Assembly (NCBI GenBank): GCA_963712165.1
Contig: CAVQGY010000002.1
Location: 1,116,001-1,180,000, forward strand
Reading direction: 5' to 3'
Source: B10-G9 sp963712165
Lineage (GTDB): Bacteria; Chloroflexota; Anaerolineae; Anaerolineales; UBA11858
Length of the DNA: 64,000 nucleotides
Shown in pieces: positions 23,596 to 30,970 of this stretch; within the stretch, counting starts at the first letter, position 1; the number at the start of each line of letters is the position of its first letter. The notes under the pieces were generated by a model. That model ran no database searches and was not told the origin of the DNA. It saw nothing but the letters and a program-made list of their open reading frames with translations. Position numbers and translations under genes: made by a program.

Positions 23596-24510
23596 TTATC
23601 TTCGGCTGTCCATGGCACAGCGAAAACCCAGTTTGTGGCGCCAGTAATCCAGGGCATTTGACCCCCGATTATTGCTCCGCAAGTTATAGAAAGTATCGTA
23701 CCAGGATCCTCCCCGGGAGACCTTGGCATCCCCTGCGACTGGTCCCTGGGGGTCGACCGCAGAATCTATAGAGAAGTATCCATAATAATCCGAGACCCAC
23801 TCCCGGACATTGCCAGCCATATCCAGGGCGCCTACCCAACTGGCTCCCTCCGTGAAACTGCCCACTGGAGAGGTATCCGGGTAGCCGTCATCATAGTCTG
23901 GGTCCGATACGCCCGGGCAGCTGGCGTCGCAATAATTCAGCCTGGTCGGGTCGAACTCATTTCCCCAGGGAAAGATAGTCGCATCCGGTCCCCTGGCTGC
24001 GTAGGCCCACTCCGCTTCTGTTGGCAGGCGCCCGCCAACCCAGCTGCAGTAATCTGCGGCCATATCCTCGGTCAGGTTGATCACGGGATAGGGACCAAAT
24101 TCCTCTTCCTCAAAATAACTATCCCTGCTGAACGATCCCGGATCCAGGGGCGGTTCACATACTCCCGCATCCACACAGAGCCGATATTGGCCGTTGGTGA
24201 CCTCAGTTTGATCCAGCCAGAAATCGCTCAGCTGGACAGGATGGTCCGGGTATTCATCCGCGAAGGACTGATATGTGCATACCGCGGCATTAGATCCTCC
24301 CTCATAGGACTGCTTGCAGAGGTCTTTGGCAGCAAGGACCATCTCTTTGCTGCTGCCCATCTGGAACATCCCCTCAGGCACATAGACCATATTCATCCCG
24401 TCCGACTCCCGGACCCAGGTATCGCCCAGCTTGTGGCTCTGGCAGGCTGAAAGAGAGATCAAAATAAATATCATTGGGATAACAAGGTTTCCTGGGATCT
24501 TTTTGAGCAT
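23596..24510 (-). CDS. Lipoprotein with formylglycine-generating-enzyme (SUMF1) fold
   Basis: 304 residues. Lipobox LSA-C (residue 23). The FGE/SUMF domain (about 35-300) shows VPEGMFQMGS, FWLDQTEVTNGQY, PVINLTEDMAADYCSWVGGRLPTEAEWAYAARG, FPWGNEFD, DMAGNVREW and the end RGGSW...GFRCAMD. Many members are ligand-binding or kinase-linked proteins rather than sulfatase activators. The extra Cys residues (about seven in the mature part) suggest disulfides outside the membrane. Probably cotranscribed with the methyltransferase 27 nt upstream. Confidence 0.85.
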   Translation of the reverse strand: MLKKIPGNLVIPMIFILISLSACQSHKLGDTWVRESDGMNMVYVPEGMFQMGSSKEMVLAAKDLCKQSYEGGSNAAVCTYQSFADEYPDHPVQLSDFWLDQTEVTNGQYRLCVDAGVCEPPLDPGSFSRDSYFEEEEFGPYPVINLTEDMAADYCSWVGGRLPTEAEWAYAARGPDATIFPWGNEFDPTRLNYCDASCPGVSDPDYDDGYPDTSPVGSFTEGASWVGALDMAGNVREWVSDYYGYFSIDSAVDPQGPVAGDAKVSRGGSWYDTFYNLRSNNRGSNALDYWRHKLGFRCAMDSRR

Positions 24511-24537
24511 AATAGCCTTGGATTTCTGGGAAAGAAG

Positions 24538-25107
24538 TTAGTCAGTTTCTTTAGTGCTCTTGATGAGCTGTTCCTTGAGATAGGCTTCCATGGTGTTCTC
24601 AGCTGAAAACAAGTAAAGGCGGGTCTTGCCATCTGTGGCGACTTCCTTGATGCCCGGGAAAAGGAAGGTATTGGAGACCACTCGGGTGCCGGGTTTCAAC
24701 TCTTCCAGGAGTTTGTCCTGGAGTTTTTTATTGGTTTCGGGCAGCAGGTAGCAGGCCACTACATCCGCTTCGCTCAAGTCTTGATTGAAAATATCGCCGA
24801 ATTGGACCCTGACCTGGTCCCGCAGGCCAAGGACAGTGATCAGGACCTGGCACCACAGCCAGCGGATGGGATCAAGCTCGATACCTACTGCCCGGGCATG
24901 GTATTTCAAAGCGGCAGTGACGATGATCCGCCCATCTCCGCAGCCCAGATCGTAGACCAATTCATCCGGTTTGACTTCAGCGAGGTCAAGCATCTTGCGG
25001 ACAGCTGACATGGAGCTGGGTACCCAGGGAGCTCCCTTGGTATTGGTCCAGATCAGGGAGACCAGCAGGGCAATCACCAGGAGAATGGATATGATGAGAA
25101 ATTCCAT
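24538..25107 (-). CDS. Membrane-anchored class I SAM-dependent methyltransferase
   Basis: 189 residues. One TM at the N-terminus (3-22), then a DOT1-like Rossmann domain: motif I VYDLGCGDGRIIV, the acidic loop after GIELDP, and the post-motif DVVACYLLPETNKKLQDKL. Full length for this small family. The anchored form suggests a membrane or lipid-associated substrate; which one is unknown. Divergent from module A. Confidence 0.85.
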   Translation of the reverse strand: MEFLIISILLVIALLVSLIWTNTKGAPWVPSSMSAVRKMLDLAEVKPDELVYDLGCGDGRIIVTAALKYHARAVGIELDPIRWLWCQVLITVLGLRDQVRVQFGDIFNQDLSEADVVACYLLPETNKKLQDKLLEELKPGTRVVSNTFLFPGIKEVATDGKTRLYLFSAENTMEAYLKEQLIKSTKETD

Positions 25108-25175
25108 TCTATTGATTATATATCAAGGCTGCACCTGGTTAAGGTTCTTCTGGGGAGCAGGATAATATCAGTGAC

Positions 25176-25221
25176 TTGACAAGGTCATCTAAATGATGTA
25201 TACTTATAACAAACAAGTTTG
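25176..25221 (+). promoter_or_regulatory. Promoter and AAACnnGTTT operator of module A
   Basis: TTGACA (25176-25181), a 17-nt spacer and TATACT (25199-25204) form a near-perfect promoter. The inverted repeat CAAAC-AA-GTTTG (25210-25221) covers the likely start of transcription. The core AAACAAGTTT matches AAACATGTTT in front of the paralogous module B. Two copies of AACTAGT (25229-25235, 25246-25252) lie further down before the ATG. Confidence 0.7.
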
Positions 25222-25267
25222 AAAAAAAAACTAGTACAAAGAATGAACTAGTTATTGGGAGGATTCC

Positions 25268-25876
25268 ATGTCCACTTCTCAACACTTCCAGGAGCTCAGC
25301 CGGCAATCCTATCGGGAGTTTCACCAAGACGGCATTATCGATATTCTTGTGGGAGCCTCGTTGGTCGGTTTTGGGCTTTGGCTTGAGCTTGATATTGCCT
25401 TGTTCGCCTTCACTTGCTGGTTAAGTGTGGGATTTTATAAGGAATTAAAGAAGAGAGTGACCATACCGCGCTTTGGTTTTGTGCGTTTTGAAAAGGATCG
25501 GGCGCAATTCATCCTGGGGCTTTTGGTCGCGTTTCTCATCACGCTGCTCTTGTTGGGAGCCAGGTTCTTGATCCTGGAAAGAAGTAACCCAAACCAGGTG
25601 TTGGCTGCATTCTTAAGGAAGAATCATCCCTATATCATGAGCAGTATCGGGGCCATCCTGATGATCGCCTTTGGGGTCTGGCGAGGCTTAAACCGCTTCC
25701 TGGCCTACGGTCTGATATTCCTTTGTATACTGGGAGCATTTTTCCTGGCAGAATTCCCGGGACAATTTGCCCTCCTGGTCGGGGGAGGTTCAATGCTGGT
25801 AGCAGGCCTGTTCCTGATTGCCCGGTTTATCAGGAACCAGCCCTTGTTGGATATGGAGGGCGATCATGCCCAATAA
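25268..25876 (+). CDS. Module A membrane protein (four or more TM), unknown function
   Basis: 202 residues. A polar N-terminus ends in FHQDGIIDILVG, then TM segments at about 33-52, 80-100, 120-150 and 158-186. Between TMs lies VTIPRFGFVRFEK. Both motifs, F-H-x-D-G-x-x-D-x-x-V-G and I-P-R-F-G-[FY], recur in the module B protein (35344-35922), so they define a family I do not recognise. GGGAGG precedes the ATG. Its last codons overlap the regulator gene by 11 nt, which implies coupled translation. Confidence 0.75.
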   Translation: MSTSQHFQELSRQSYREFHQDGIIDILVGASLVGFGLWLELDIALFAFTCWLSVGFYKELKKRVTIPRFGFVRFEKDRAQFILGLLVAFLITLLLLGARFLILERSNPNQVLAAFLRKNHPYIMSSIGAILMIAFGVWRGLNRFLAYGLIFLCILGAFFLAEFPGQFALLVGGGSMLVAGLFLIARFIRNQPLLDMEGDHAQ

Positions 25877-26198
25877 GGCAGACCACCTTCCAAACCTTGA
25901 GCCGATCGAGCAGCTTGATGCCGCTATCCATGCGCCCTCACGATTATTGATCCTGGCTTACCTGGCCGCTGTGGAAAGCGCTGACTTCACATTCCTGTTG
26001 AAACAAACCGGATTGTCGCGGGGAAATCTTTCCACCCATATCAGCCGGTTGGAAGAAGCTGGTTATGTACAGGTTCAGAAGGAATTCGTGGACCGAATTC
26101 CCCGGACACTTTATCGCCTTACAAGTTCGGGCAAATCAGCCATCCAGGAATATCGCCATAATATGAGGCAGGTGATCGAGGAGCTATTGGGGGATTAA
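25866..26198 (+). CDS. Winged-helix transcriptional regulator (module A)
   Basis: 110 residues from the ATG at 25866 (GGAGGG upstream). PF13601-type winged helix: SRLLILAYLAAVESADFTFLLKQTGLSRGNLSTHISRLEEAGYV with helix 3 at LSRGNLSTHISRLEE, then the wing KEFVDRIPRTLYRLTSSGK and a dimerisation helix. Very close to the 107-aa regulator of module B. Being inside the operon behind an AAACnnGTTT palindrome, it is likely an autorepressor; the signal may come from the membrane partner. All of that is inference. Confidence 0.85.
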   Translation: MPNKADHLPNLEPIEQLDAAIHAPSRLLILAYLAAVESADFTFLLKQTGLSRGNLSTHISRLEEAGYVQVQKEFVDRIPRTLYRLTSSGKSAIQEYRHNMRQVIEELLGD

Positions 26199-26276
26199 GT
26201 AAGCCTACTTCCTGAGGGTCTCCACCCTGCCTGATTGGGGAGGAATTTCTCCCAGCGGGTTTGCTGGCAAAAAGAA

Positions 26277-26334
26277 AAATCCACCCGAAATGGGTGGATT
26301 TGTGTGTGGGCGTTAGTGGACAGATCTCGAACCA
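26277..26334 (-). repeat. Degraded tRNA-Val 3' end plus terminator copy
   Basis: Reading the minus strand: TGGTTCGAG (26334-26326), five extra bases, then TCCACTAACGCCCA ending at 26307, followed by the hairpin AAATCCACCC-loop-GGGTGGATTT (26301-26277) and a T-rich tail. This has the same order as the end of the real tRNA-Val (TGGTTCGAG-TCCATTCGCGCCCA) and its own terminator stem AAATCCTCCC/GGGAGGATTT. It looks like an old duplicate in direct orientation, bounding the gene at 26363-27622. The hairpin may still terminate that gene. Confidence 0.5.
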
Positions 26335-26362
26335 CGGATAATATCTTGTAAGACTCATTCAC

Positions 26363-27622
26363 CTATCTCGAATGACTCAACATCCAGTCATACACAGCAG
26401 TATCATCGTAAACGTTGTAGAGAATATTTATTGTCATATCATCATATACCGTTAACCTGGCATCACCACCACAGTCATTTAATGCGTCTACCAGGTCCCG
26501 CTCTACCGCTGCTGGAACATTGACATCTTTTCCACCGTGAAACGCCCAAACTGGAACCGATTTGAGATCACAAATATTATCAGGAATAGCAAATGGATAT
26601 CCTAAATATCCACCTATTGGAACTATGGCAGTGAATTGCTCAGGAAAATTCAAACCTATATGCCATACACCATTGCCGCCCATATCATAACCGATCAAAT
26701 ACACCTGACCTGAATTTATCCGGTATTTTTCCTGGATATCTTCTAGAAGTGTGAAAAGAGAATTTGTAAGGTCCTCTTCGATCCAGAATTGATAATCACC
26801 ATCTCCGATTGGAGCGATAAAGATAAACGGGAAATCTTGGTTGTGTTGAAGGCTTCTCGGTAAAGGATCCTCATCAAGCATTAAATCCAAGGTTCCACCA
26901 CGATATGGAGCTCCATGAAGTTGAATTAACAAAGGCCAGTCTTTTTTTGAGTTTACATCATAATCAAATGGCAAATAAAAGAGGAAATCCAAACCTGATA
27001 ATTCTGATGAGAACAAATTCATGCCTGATTCCGCGTTTGACGAAAATTCTGGATAAGTCTGTTTTTCATTGACCGTGAAATTCACCACGTACTCATATCT
27101 TCCAGGCTGATAGGTATTAAAACCATCGTTTAACTCAGTATTGATAATCCGGATGTGCTTCAGGGTGTGTTGTCCAGGAGAAATGTTTTTCAGATCTATC
27201 AGCCATAATCTTGCTGCATTGTTTTCGCCTTTTACATGATATTTTTCTTCTAATAAATCAAACTCCTCTAAAGCTAAGCGGTACTCATCAATATAAAATT
27301 CCCATTCAATTTCATTCCAATTTGAATCTAGTTTGGATTCTTTTGCGAACCATCCAATGTCAATCACTAAACCAGTAAGGGCGGGAATTTGGCATTCTAC
27401 ATTATGAGTTTCTGGTACGAAATCATCTGTAATGTAATCACAAAAATATCGAAAATTATAATATGGTAAATCGCGTGAAGATTGGTGCACTGAAAAACTC
27501 TCGACAGTATCGCCTGGCTTGATGATTTCTTCTCTAATAGATGTGAATTTCTCTGCTGGTGAACAAGATGTAATGACAATGAGAATGAGGAAAATGATAA
27601 GAGAGCCTGAGTGCTTTTTCAT
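26363..27622 (-). CDS. Alpha/beta-hydrolase-fold lipoprotein with substituted catalytic residues
   Basis: 419 residues. Lipobox ITS-C (residue 20). Residues 30-200 form a beta-rich N-terminal part; from about 210 there is a PHB-depolymerase/esterase-like fold (LLIQLHGAPYRGG oxyanion region; FHGGKDVNVPAAVERDLVDAL with the usual Asp). The nucleophile elbow reads GYDMGG, so Asp313 replaces Ser. At the usual GH-x-x site near the C-terminus the sequence is YDDMTINILYNVYDD, with no His. It is therefore either a pseudoenzyme binding a ligand or a changed mechanism. It looks clearly richer in AT than its surroundings and is bordered by tRNA sequences. Confidence 0.75.
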   Translation of the reverse strand: MKKHSGSLIIFLILIVITSCSPAEKFTSIREEIIKPGDTVESFSVHQSSRDLPYYNFRYFCDYITDDFVPETHNVECQIPALTGLVIDIGWFAKESKLDSNWNEIEWEFYIDEYRLALEEFDLLEEKYHVKGENNAARLWLIDLKNISPGQHTLKHIRIINTELNDGFNTYQPGRYEYVVNFTVNEKQTYPEFSSNAESGMNLFSSELSGLDFLFYLPFDYDVNSKKDWPLLIQLHGAPYRGGTLDLMLDEDPLPRSLQHNQDFPFIFIAPIGDGDYQFWIEEDLTNSLFTLLEDIQEKYRINSGQVYLIGYDMGGNGVWHIGLNFPEQFTAIVPIGGYLGYPFAIPDNICDLKSVPVWAFHGGKDVNVPAAVERDLVDALNDCGGDARLTVYDDMTINILYNVYDDTAVYDWMLSHSR

Positions 27623-27725
27623 TTTTTTGGCTCCTTGTTATTTGGAGTTTTCATCAATCATGGATTGTCTCCTTATTATACAGACAAATATATGAGAAAT
27701 ACACACATAGTCTCGGTAATAACCA

Positions 27726-27752
27726 AAATCCTCCCTTATGTAGGGAGGATTT
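27726..27752 (-). terminator. Terminator of tRNA-Val
   Basis: On the minus strand AAATCCTCCC-TACATAA-GGGAGGATTTTGG, 9 nt after the tRNA end. Confidence 0.8.
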
Positions 27753-27760
27753 CTCAAGAG

Positions 27761-27834
<74 letters not shown>

Positions 27835-27909
27835 GATGTAGGCAAAATTATAGCATCGGGGCTGAGCTTTGAGAAGACCTCGGAGGTCGATGAGACCTAG
27901 GAGGTTGTA

Positions 27910-28188
27910 TTAGGGCGTTTTATCCAGCAGCGCCACCATCTCCCGCAGCAGTTCCTGGTTTTCTTCCGGCTGATGCCGGTCCATATCTGCCAGGCACAGG
28001 GCTGCATAATCTTCAAAGAAGACCCGGCTGGTGGATTTTACCGCTGATGAGATCGCCGACAGCTGCTGCATAATCTCGCGGCAGTCTCGCTCCTCGTCCA
28101 GCATGGTCTGGACTCCCCGGAGCTGGCCTTCGATTCGCCTCAGGCGTTTGATGAGATTTATTTTGGTATCCTGGTTTTCTATTTTCAT
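27910..28188 (-). CDS. CsoR/CstR-family repressor
   Basis: 92 residues from the ATG giving MKIENQDTK; codons further upstream lack similarity. The DUF156 four-helix fold is clear: LIKRLRRIEGQLRGVQTML, C36, RVFFEDYAALC. Numbering matches CsoR, in which C36, H61 and C65 bind Cu(I); here C36 and C65 are kept but residue 61 is Tyr. Loss of the His is a feature of CstR-type persulfide sensors, so a sulfur-species sensor is more likely than a copper sensor. It follows the FmdB gene by 34 nt, behind a G-tract operator. Two small palindromes (GACCTCGGAGGTC, 27876-27888) follow the stop. Confidence 0.85.
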   Translation of the reverse strand: MKIENQDTKINLIKRLRRIEGQLRGVQTMLDEERDCREIMQQLSAISSAVKSTSRVFFEDYAALCLADMDRHQPEENQELLREMVALLDKTP

Positions 28189-28222
28189 TGTTATCCGGCA
28201 CACGGCCAATCTAGCAGCTCGC

Positions 28223-28426
28223 TCAAGTAAAGGGGCTGGAAGACGGCCGGCTGACCGATGCGCTCCCACTGGAGGAGGTGCCGATCACCGCGCCTGCAGA
28301 GATCAATTTACTGGCGTTTTTCTCTCCACAGCTGGGGCAGACAGGGGTTTTGTCCGCTTCAGAAAAGCGGAGGATCTTATCAAAGATTTCACCGCAGTCA
28401 GGGCAGCGGTATTCATAGAGAGGCAT
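28223..28426 (-). CDS. FmdB-family zinc-ribbon protein
   Basis: 67 residues from the ATG after AAGGAAGAG. MPLYEYRCPDCGEIFDKIL and CPSCGEKNASKLISAG are the FmdB/CxxC_CxxC_SSSS pattern with two Cys pairs for zinc. The C-terminus is a flexible Ser-rich tail. These small proteins are often regulators or accessory factors of unknown role. First gene of a two-gene unit with the CsoR-like repressor. Confidence 0.9.
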   Translation of the reverse strand: MPLYEYRCPDCGEIFDKILRFSEADKTPVCPSCGEKNASKLISAGAVIGTSSSGSASVSRPSSSPFT

Positions 28427-28443
28427 ACTGGCTCTTCCTTGTA

Positions 28444-28462
28444 TATACTCCCCCCCAGTATA
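28444..28462 (-). promoter_or_regulatory. TACT-G7-AGTA operator of the CsoR family
   Basis: TATACT-C7-AGTATA on the plus strand. Read on the minus strand the centre is TACT-GGGGGGG-AGTA (28460-28446), the operator form known for RcnR and relatives in the CsoR family (TACT-G6-N-AGTA). It lies 18 nt before the FmdB start and overlaps candidate promoter elements (TATACT, TATATA). It strongly suggests that the downstream CsoR-like protein regulates its own operon. Confidence 0.75.
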
Positions 28463-28474
28463 CCACAAAAGTCA

Positions 28475-28545
28475 AAGGATTGGATCCTTCAAAAGGATCC
28501 AATCCTTATCAAATCCCTTAAAAGACGAAGTCTCTTAAGGGATTT
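28475..28545 (-). terminator. Two successive long hairpins after the hydrolase gene
   Basis: First, AAGGATTGGATCCTT / AAGGATCCAATCCTT (28475-28507, loop CAA). Second, AAATCCCTTAA with TTAAGGGATTT closing over AGAC-GAA-GTCT (28511-28545), which overlaps the stop codon of the hydrolase gene. No U-tract of more than four. Confidence 0.6.
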
Positions 28546-29479
28546 ATTTTCCGAGCAAATATTCATCAAAGAAATCCACCAATGTCTCGCGGTAGAGGTC
28601 CGGCTGGTGATCCTCAAAGTCGACATGCATGGCTTCTTCAATCCAAAGCAGCTCCTTGGGATCCGCTGCAGCCTCAAAAAGCTGGCGTCCGATATTTGGA
28701 CCGATCTTGTCATCGCTGCCGCCATGGATGATCAGCACCGGCACGGGGCTGATCTCAGCGATCACGTCCTGGGTTCTCAAAGCTTCTGTGTCCATATCCC
28801 CCAGCTGTTCAGCCCAGAAGATGATGAATCTGGCTAGTGTTGGTACTACCCATACAGGAAGTTCGGGATTTTCAAATTCGATGAATTTCACCACCACTTC
28901 GAGGGTCAATCCGAAGGCGCTACCAGTTGCCACAGCTGCCACACCGGGATCTCCGGCGGCGTATAGAATGCTTGTGCCTCCGCCCATGGATTCACCAAAA
29001 AGGCCAATTCGGTCCGGATCGACATCATCCCGTCCCAGCAGGTAGTCATGCCAGGCTTCGACATCCTGGATCTCATAATAGCCAAAGGTGATGGTATCCC
29101 CTTCACAATCATCGTGGGCCCGGAAGCTGCCTAGCAACACGCTGTAGCCAGCCTCATTCAGAAATGCGGCTTCATAGAGGCCATCCTGTCTCCCGCCGGG
29201 CGAACCATGCTGGATCATCACCGTGGCGCCGTTCTCGCCAGGCAGGTACCAGCCGGTCAGCTTGAGACCGTCCGGAGAGGTGGTGGATACTTCTTCATAT
29301 TTCCTGCCGTAATCATCTGGGGTCTCTTCGGGCGGCCAAAGCCCCTCTTCTATTCGCTCCTCCATCGTATGGGAGAGCATGTCCTTGGCAATCGAGCGCG
29401 TGAATAGAGTCAGACCGATAAATATGATCAAGATTAGAACCAGAATAATAATCAACAAAATCTTCAGTCCTTTACTCAT
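28544..29479 (-). CDS. Membrane-anchored alpha/beta hydrolase
   Basis: 311 residues. The ATG at 29479 is preceded by GGAGG; a TTG 12 nt earlier would place that signal inside the gene. One N-terminal TM (about 5-27), then a serine hydrolase of the BAAT/dienelactone type: HGSPGG, elbow GESMGGG, Asp in GGSDDKIG, His in EAMHVDFEDH. The active site is complete. Substrate unknown, probably facing outside. Monocistronic. Confidence 0.85.
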   Translation of the reverse strand: MSKGLKILLIIILVLILIIFIGLTLFTRSIAKDMLSHTMEERIEEGLWPPEETPDDYGRKYEEVSTTSPDGLKLTGWYLPGENGATVMIQHGSPGGRQDGLYEAAFLNEAGYSVLLGSFRAHDDCEGDTITFGYYEIQDVEAWHDYLLGRDDVDPDRIGLFGESMGGGTSILYAAGDPGVAAVATGSAFGLTLEVVVKFIEFENPELPVWVVPTLARFIIFWAEQLGDMDTEALRTQDVIAEISPVPVLIIHGGSDDKIGPNIGRQLFEAAADPKELLWIEEAMHVDFEDHQPDLYRETLVDFFDEYLLGK

Positions 29480-29612
29480 GGTGTCCTCCAATACTTACAG
29501 ATGAATAGTCCCAACTGCTCAACCAGGTGGGTGGTTTGATCACCAGTAAGGATTTACCGGTAGAAAGGATATTGAGCTGTGGTGAGAGATATGTTGAGGA
29601 TTATGGAGGTGA

Positions 29613-29643
29613 TGGACGAAGTCCTTGAAAAGGACTTCGTCCA
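29613..29643 (-). terminator. Hairpin downstream of the PEBP gene
   Basis: 14-bp arms TGGACGAAGTCCTT / AAGGACTTCGTCCA with loop GAA, 8 nt after the stop at 29651. No U-tract. Confidence 0.6.
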
Positions 29644-29650
29644 ATTGATC

Positions 29651-30283
29651 TTATCGATTATATGTGCCCATCAATTCGGCCTGGCCGAGGATATGGCTTT
29701 CCATGGCCGCCAGCAGGGATTCCTTATCTGTCCCGGGTTCAAGACCCAGGTCAGTATCGAGGGCGTACAGTTTAAAGAAGTAGCGGTGGGTGCCGGAAGG
29801 CGGGCAGGGTCCGCCGTAACCGGTCCGGCCCCAACTATTTGTTCCGTCCTGGCCAACCCCGGTCATACCTTCCCGCAGCCCGGAAAGATCCATTGGCAGG
29901 TCATACAGAACCCAGTGGACCCAGGTACTTCCTGGCGCGTCCGGGTCATCCATGATCAAGGCCATACTGACAGTCCCTTCGGGAGTGCCAAACCAATCCA
30001 GCTCTGGCGAGATATCCTCACCGTCACAGGTGAATTTCACGGGGATGGGTTCTCCTTCATTGAAGGATGGGCTTGTCAGGGCCATAGCCATCGGTCCACC
30101 TTCTTCACCATTTGAATCAGCAACTTCGCCTTCGCTTTCCATGCCCTCGGCGTGGGCATCCTCGCTAGATGGTCCTGGGGGTTCTGGTTCGATCAACTCA
30201 GTAGGTTCAGGGCTGGGCACACAGCTGGTAGAGGTGATTACCAGCAGACATGCCAGGATCAGAGATCTTATCAACTTGAACAT
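29651..30283 (-). CDS. YbhB/YbcL-type PEBP lipoprotein
   Basis: 210 residues from the ATG after AAGGAG. Lipobox STS-C. An acidic linker (about 25-60) precedes the PEBP domain with FTCDGEDISPELDWFGTPEGT, the conserved MDDPDAPGSTWVHWVLYDLP and YGGPCPPSGTHRYFFKLYALD. All ligand-site motifs are kept. The family binds anionic lipids or small molecules; the bacterial role is unclear. Monocistronic. Confidence 0.9.
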   Translation of the reverse strand: MFKLIRSLILACLLVITSTSCVPSPEPTELIEPEPPGPSSEDAHAEGMESEGEVADSNGEEGGPMAMALTSPSFNEGEPIPVKFTCDGEDISPELDWFGTPEGTVSMALIMDDPDAPGSTWVHWVLYDLPMDLSGLREGMTGVGQDGTNSWGRTGYGGPCPPSGTHRYFFKLYALDTDLGLEPGTDKESLLAAMESHILGQAELMGTYNR

Positions 30284-30335
30284 CACGGTCTCCTTGGCTA
30301 TCTCTATTATAGATGAAAAGACCACCTTCTGGAGA

Positions 30336-30965
30336 TCAATCCTCTAATAACACCCGGGCAGGGGCGCCGTCCGAACCGCCGATCTTTAGGGGCAGGCACA
30401 GCAGCCTGTAAGGTCCTGGCTTTATCCTGGAAAGATCTAATCCTTCTATGATCAGGATGCCGGCTTCCAGGAGAATTCTGTGGGTGGGCTCGGGATCTGT
30501 GAATGGGGCAATGGACAGGTAATCGATACCGACAACTTCCAATCCGCAATCTGCCAGGTAGGAGGCTGCCCCGGCATCCAGGGCGATAAACTTCTCCTGG
30601 AAATCGCGCAGCCCCTCGGCCCAGAAACTGGAATTGCTGGTTTTTATGAGCAGCCGTTTTATCTCTCCTGTAATGCCTGCCGCCCGCAGATCATCTGCAG
30701 TGATGTCCTGGTCCGTAGTGAATTCAATCACCTCTGCAGGTCCCACCAGCGATGTCAAAGGGATGTCCTCCACCGTAGCGCCATTATCCAGGAAATGGTC
30801 CGGGGCATCCACATGAGTTCCCATGTGGACCGAGGTGGAGATCTGGGTCAGGTTGGCCATTTCACCGTTTTTGATCTGGCTGATCCTTTCCAGTTTTACC
30901 CTGGGATCTCCCGGCCAGGTCGGTAGGTCTTCCGTTATGGTCAGGGAAATATCATGCAGGGGCAT
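30336..30965 (-). CDS. Cyclase-family metal hydrolase (kynurenine formamidase-like)
   Basis: 209 residues. PF04199 fold: LHDISLTITEDLPTWPGDP, metal-binding H-x-G-T-H-x-D in HMGTHVDAPDHF, and GIDYLSI. It hydrolyses a formyl-amide or similar bond with a bound metal. The start at 30965 fits the family N-terminus and AAAAGGAG. It lies 5 nt after the epimerase gene, so both are in one unit. There are no tryptophan-catabolism genes nearby, so the kynurenine substrate is not supported. Confidence 0.85.
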   Translation of the reverse strand: MPLHDISLTITEDLPTWPGDPRVKLERISQIKNGEMANLTQISTSVHMGTHVDAPDHFLDNGATVEDIPLTSLVGPAEVIEFTTDQDITADDLRAAGITGEIKRLLIKTSNSSFWAEGLRDFQEKFIALDAGAASYLADCGLEVVGIDYLSIAPFTDPEPTHRILLEAGILIIEGLDLSRIKPGPYRLLCLPLKIGGSDGAPARVLLED

Positions 30966-30970
30966 CGGAC

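Noticed and set aside
25818..25865. Longer N-terminus of the module A regulator
   Set aside because: These codons lie within the membrane-protein gene and lack similarity to the module B regulator, whose start matches 25866.
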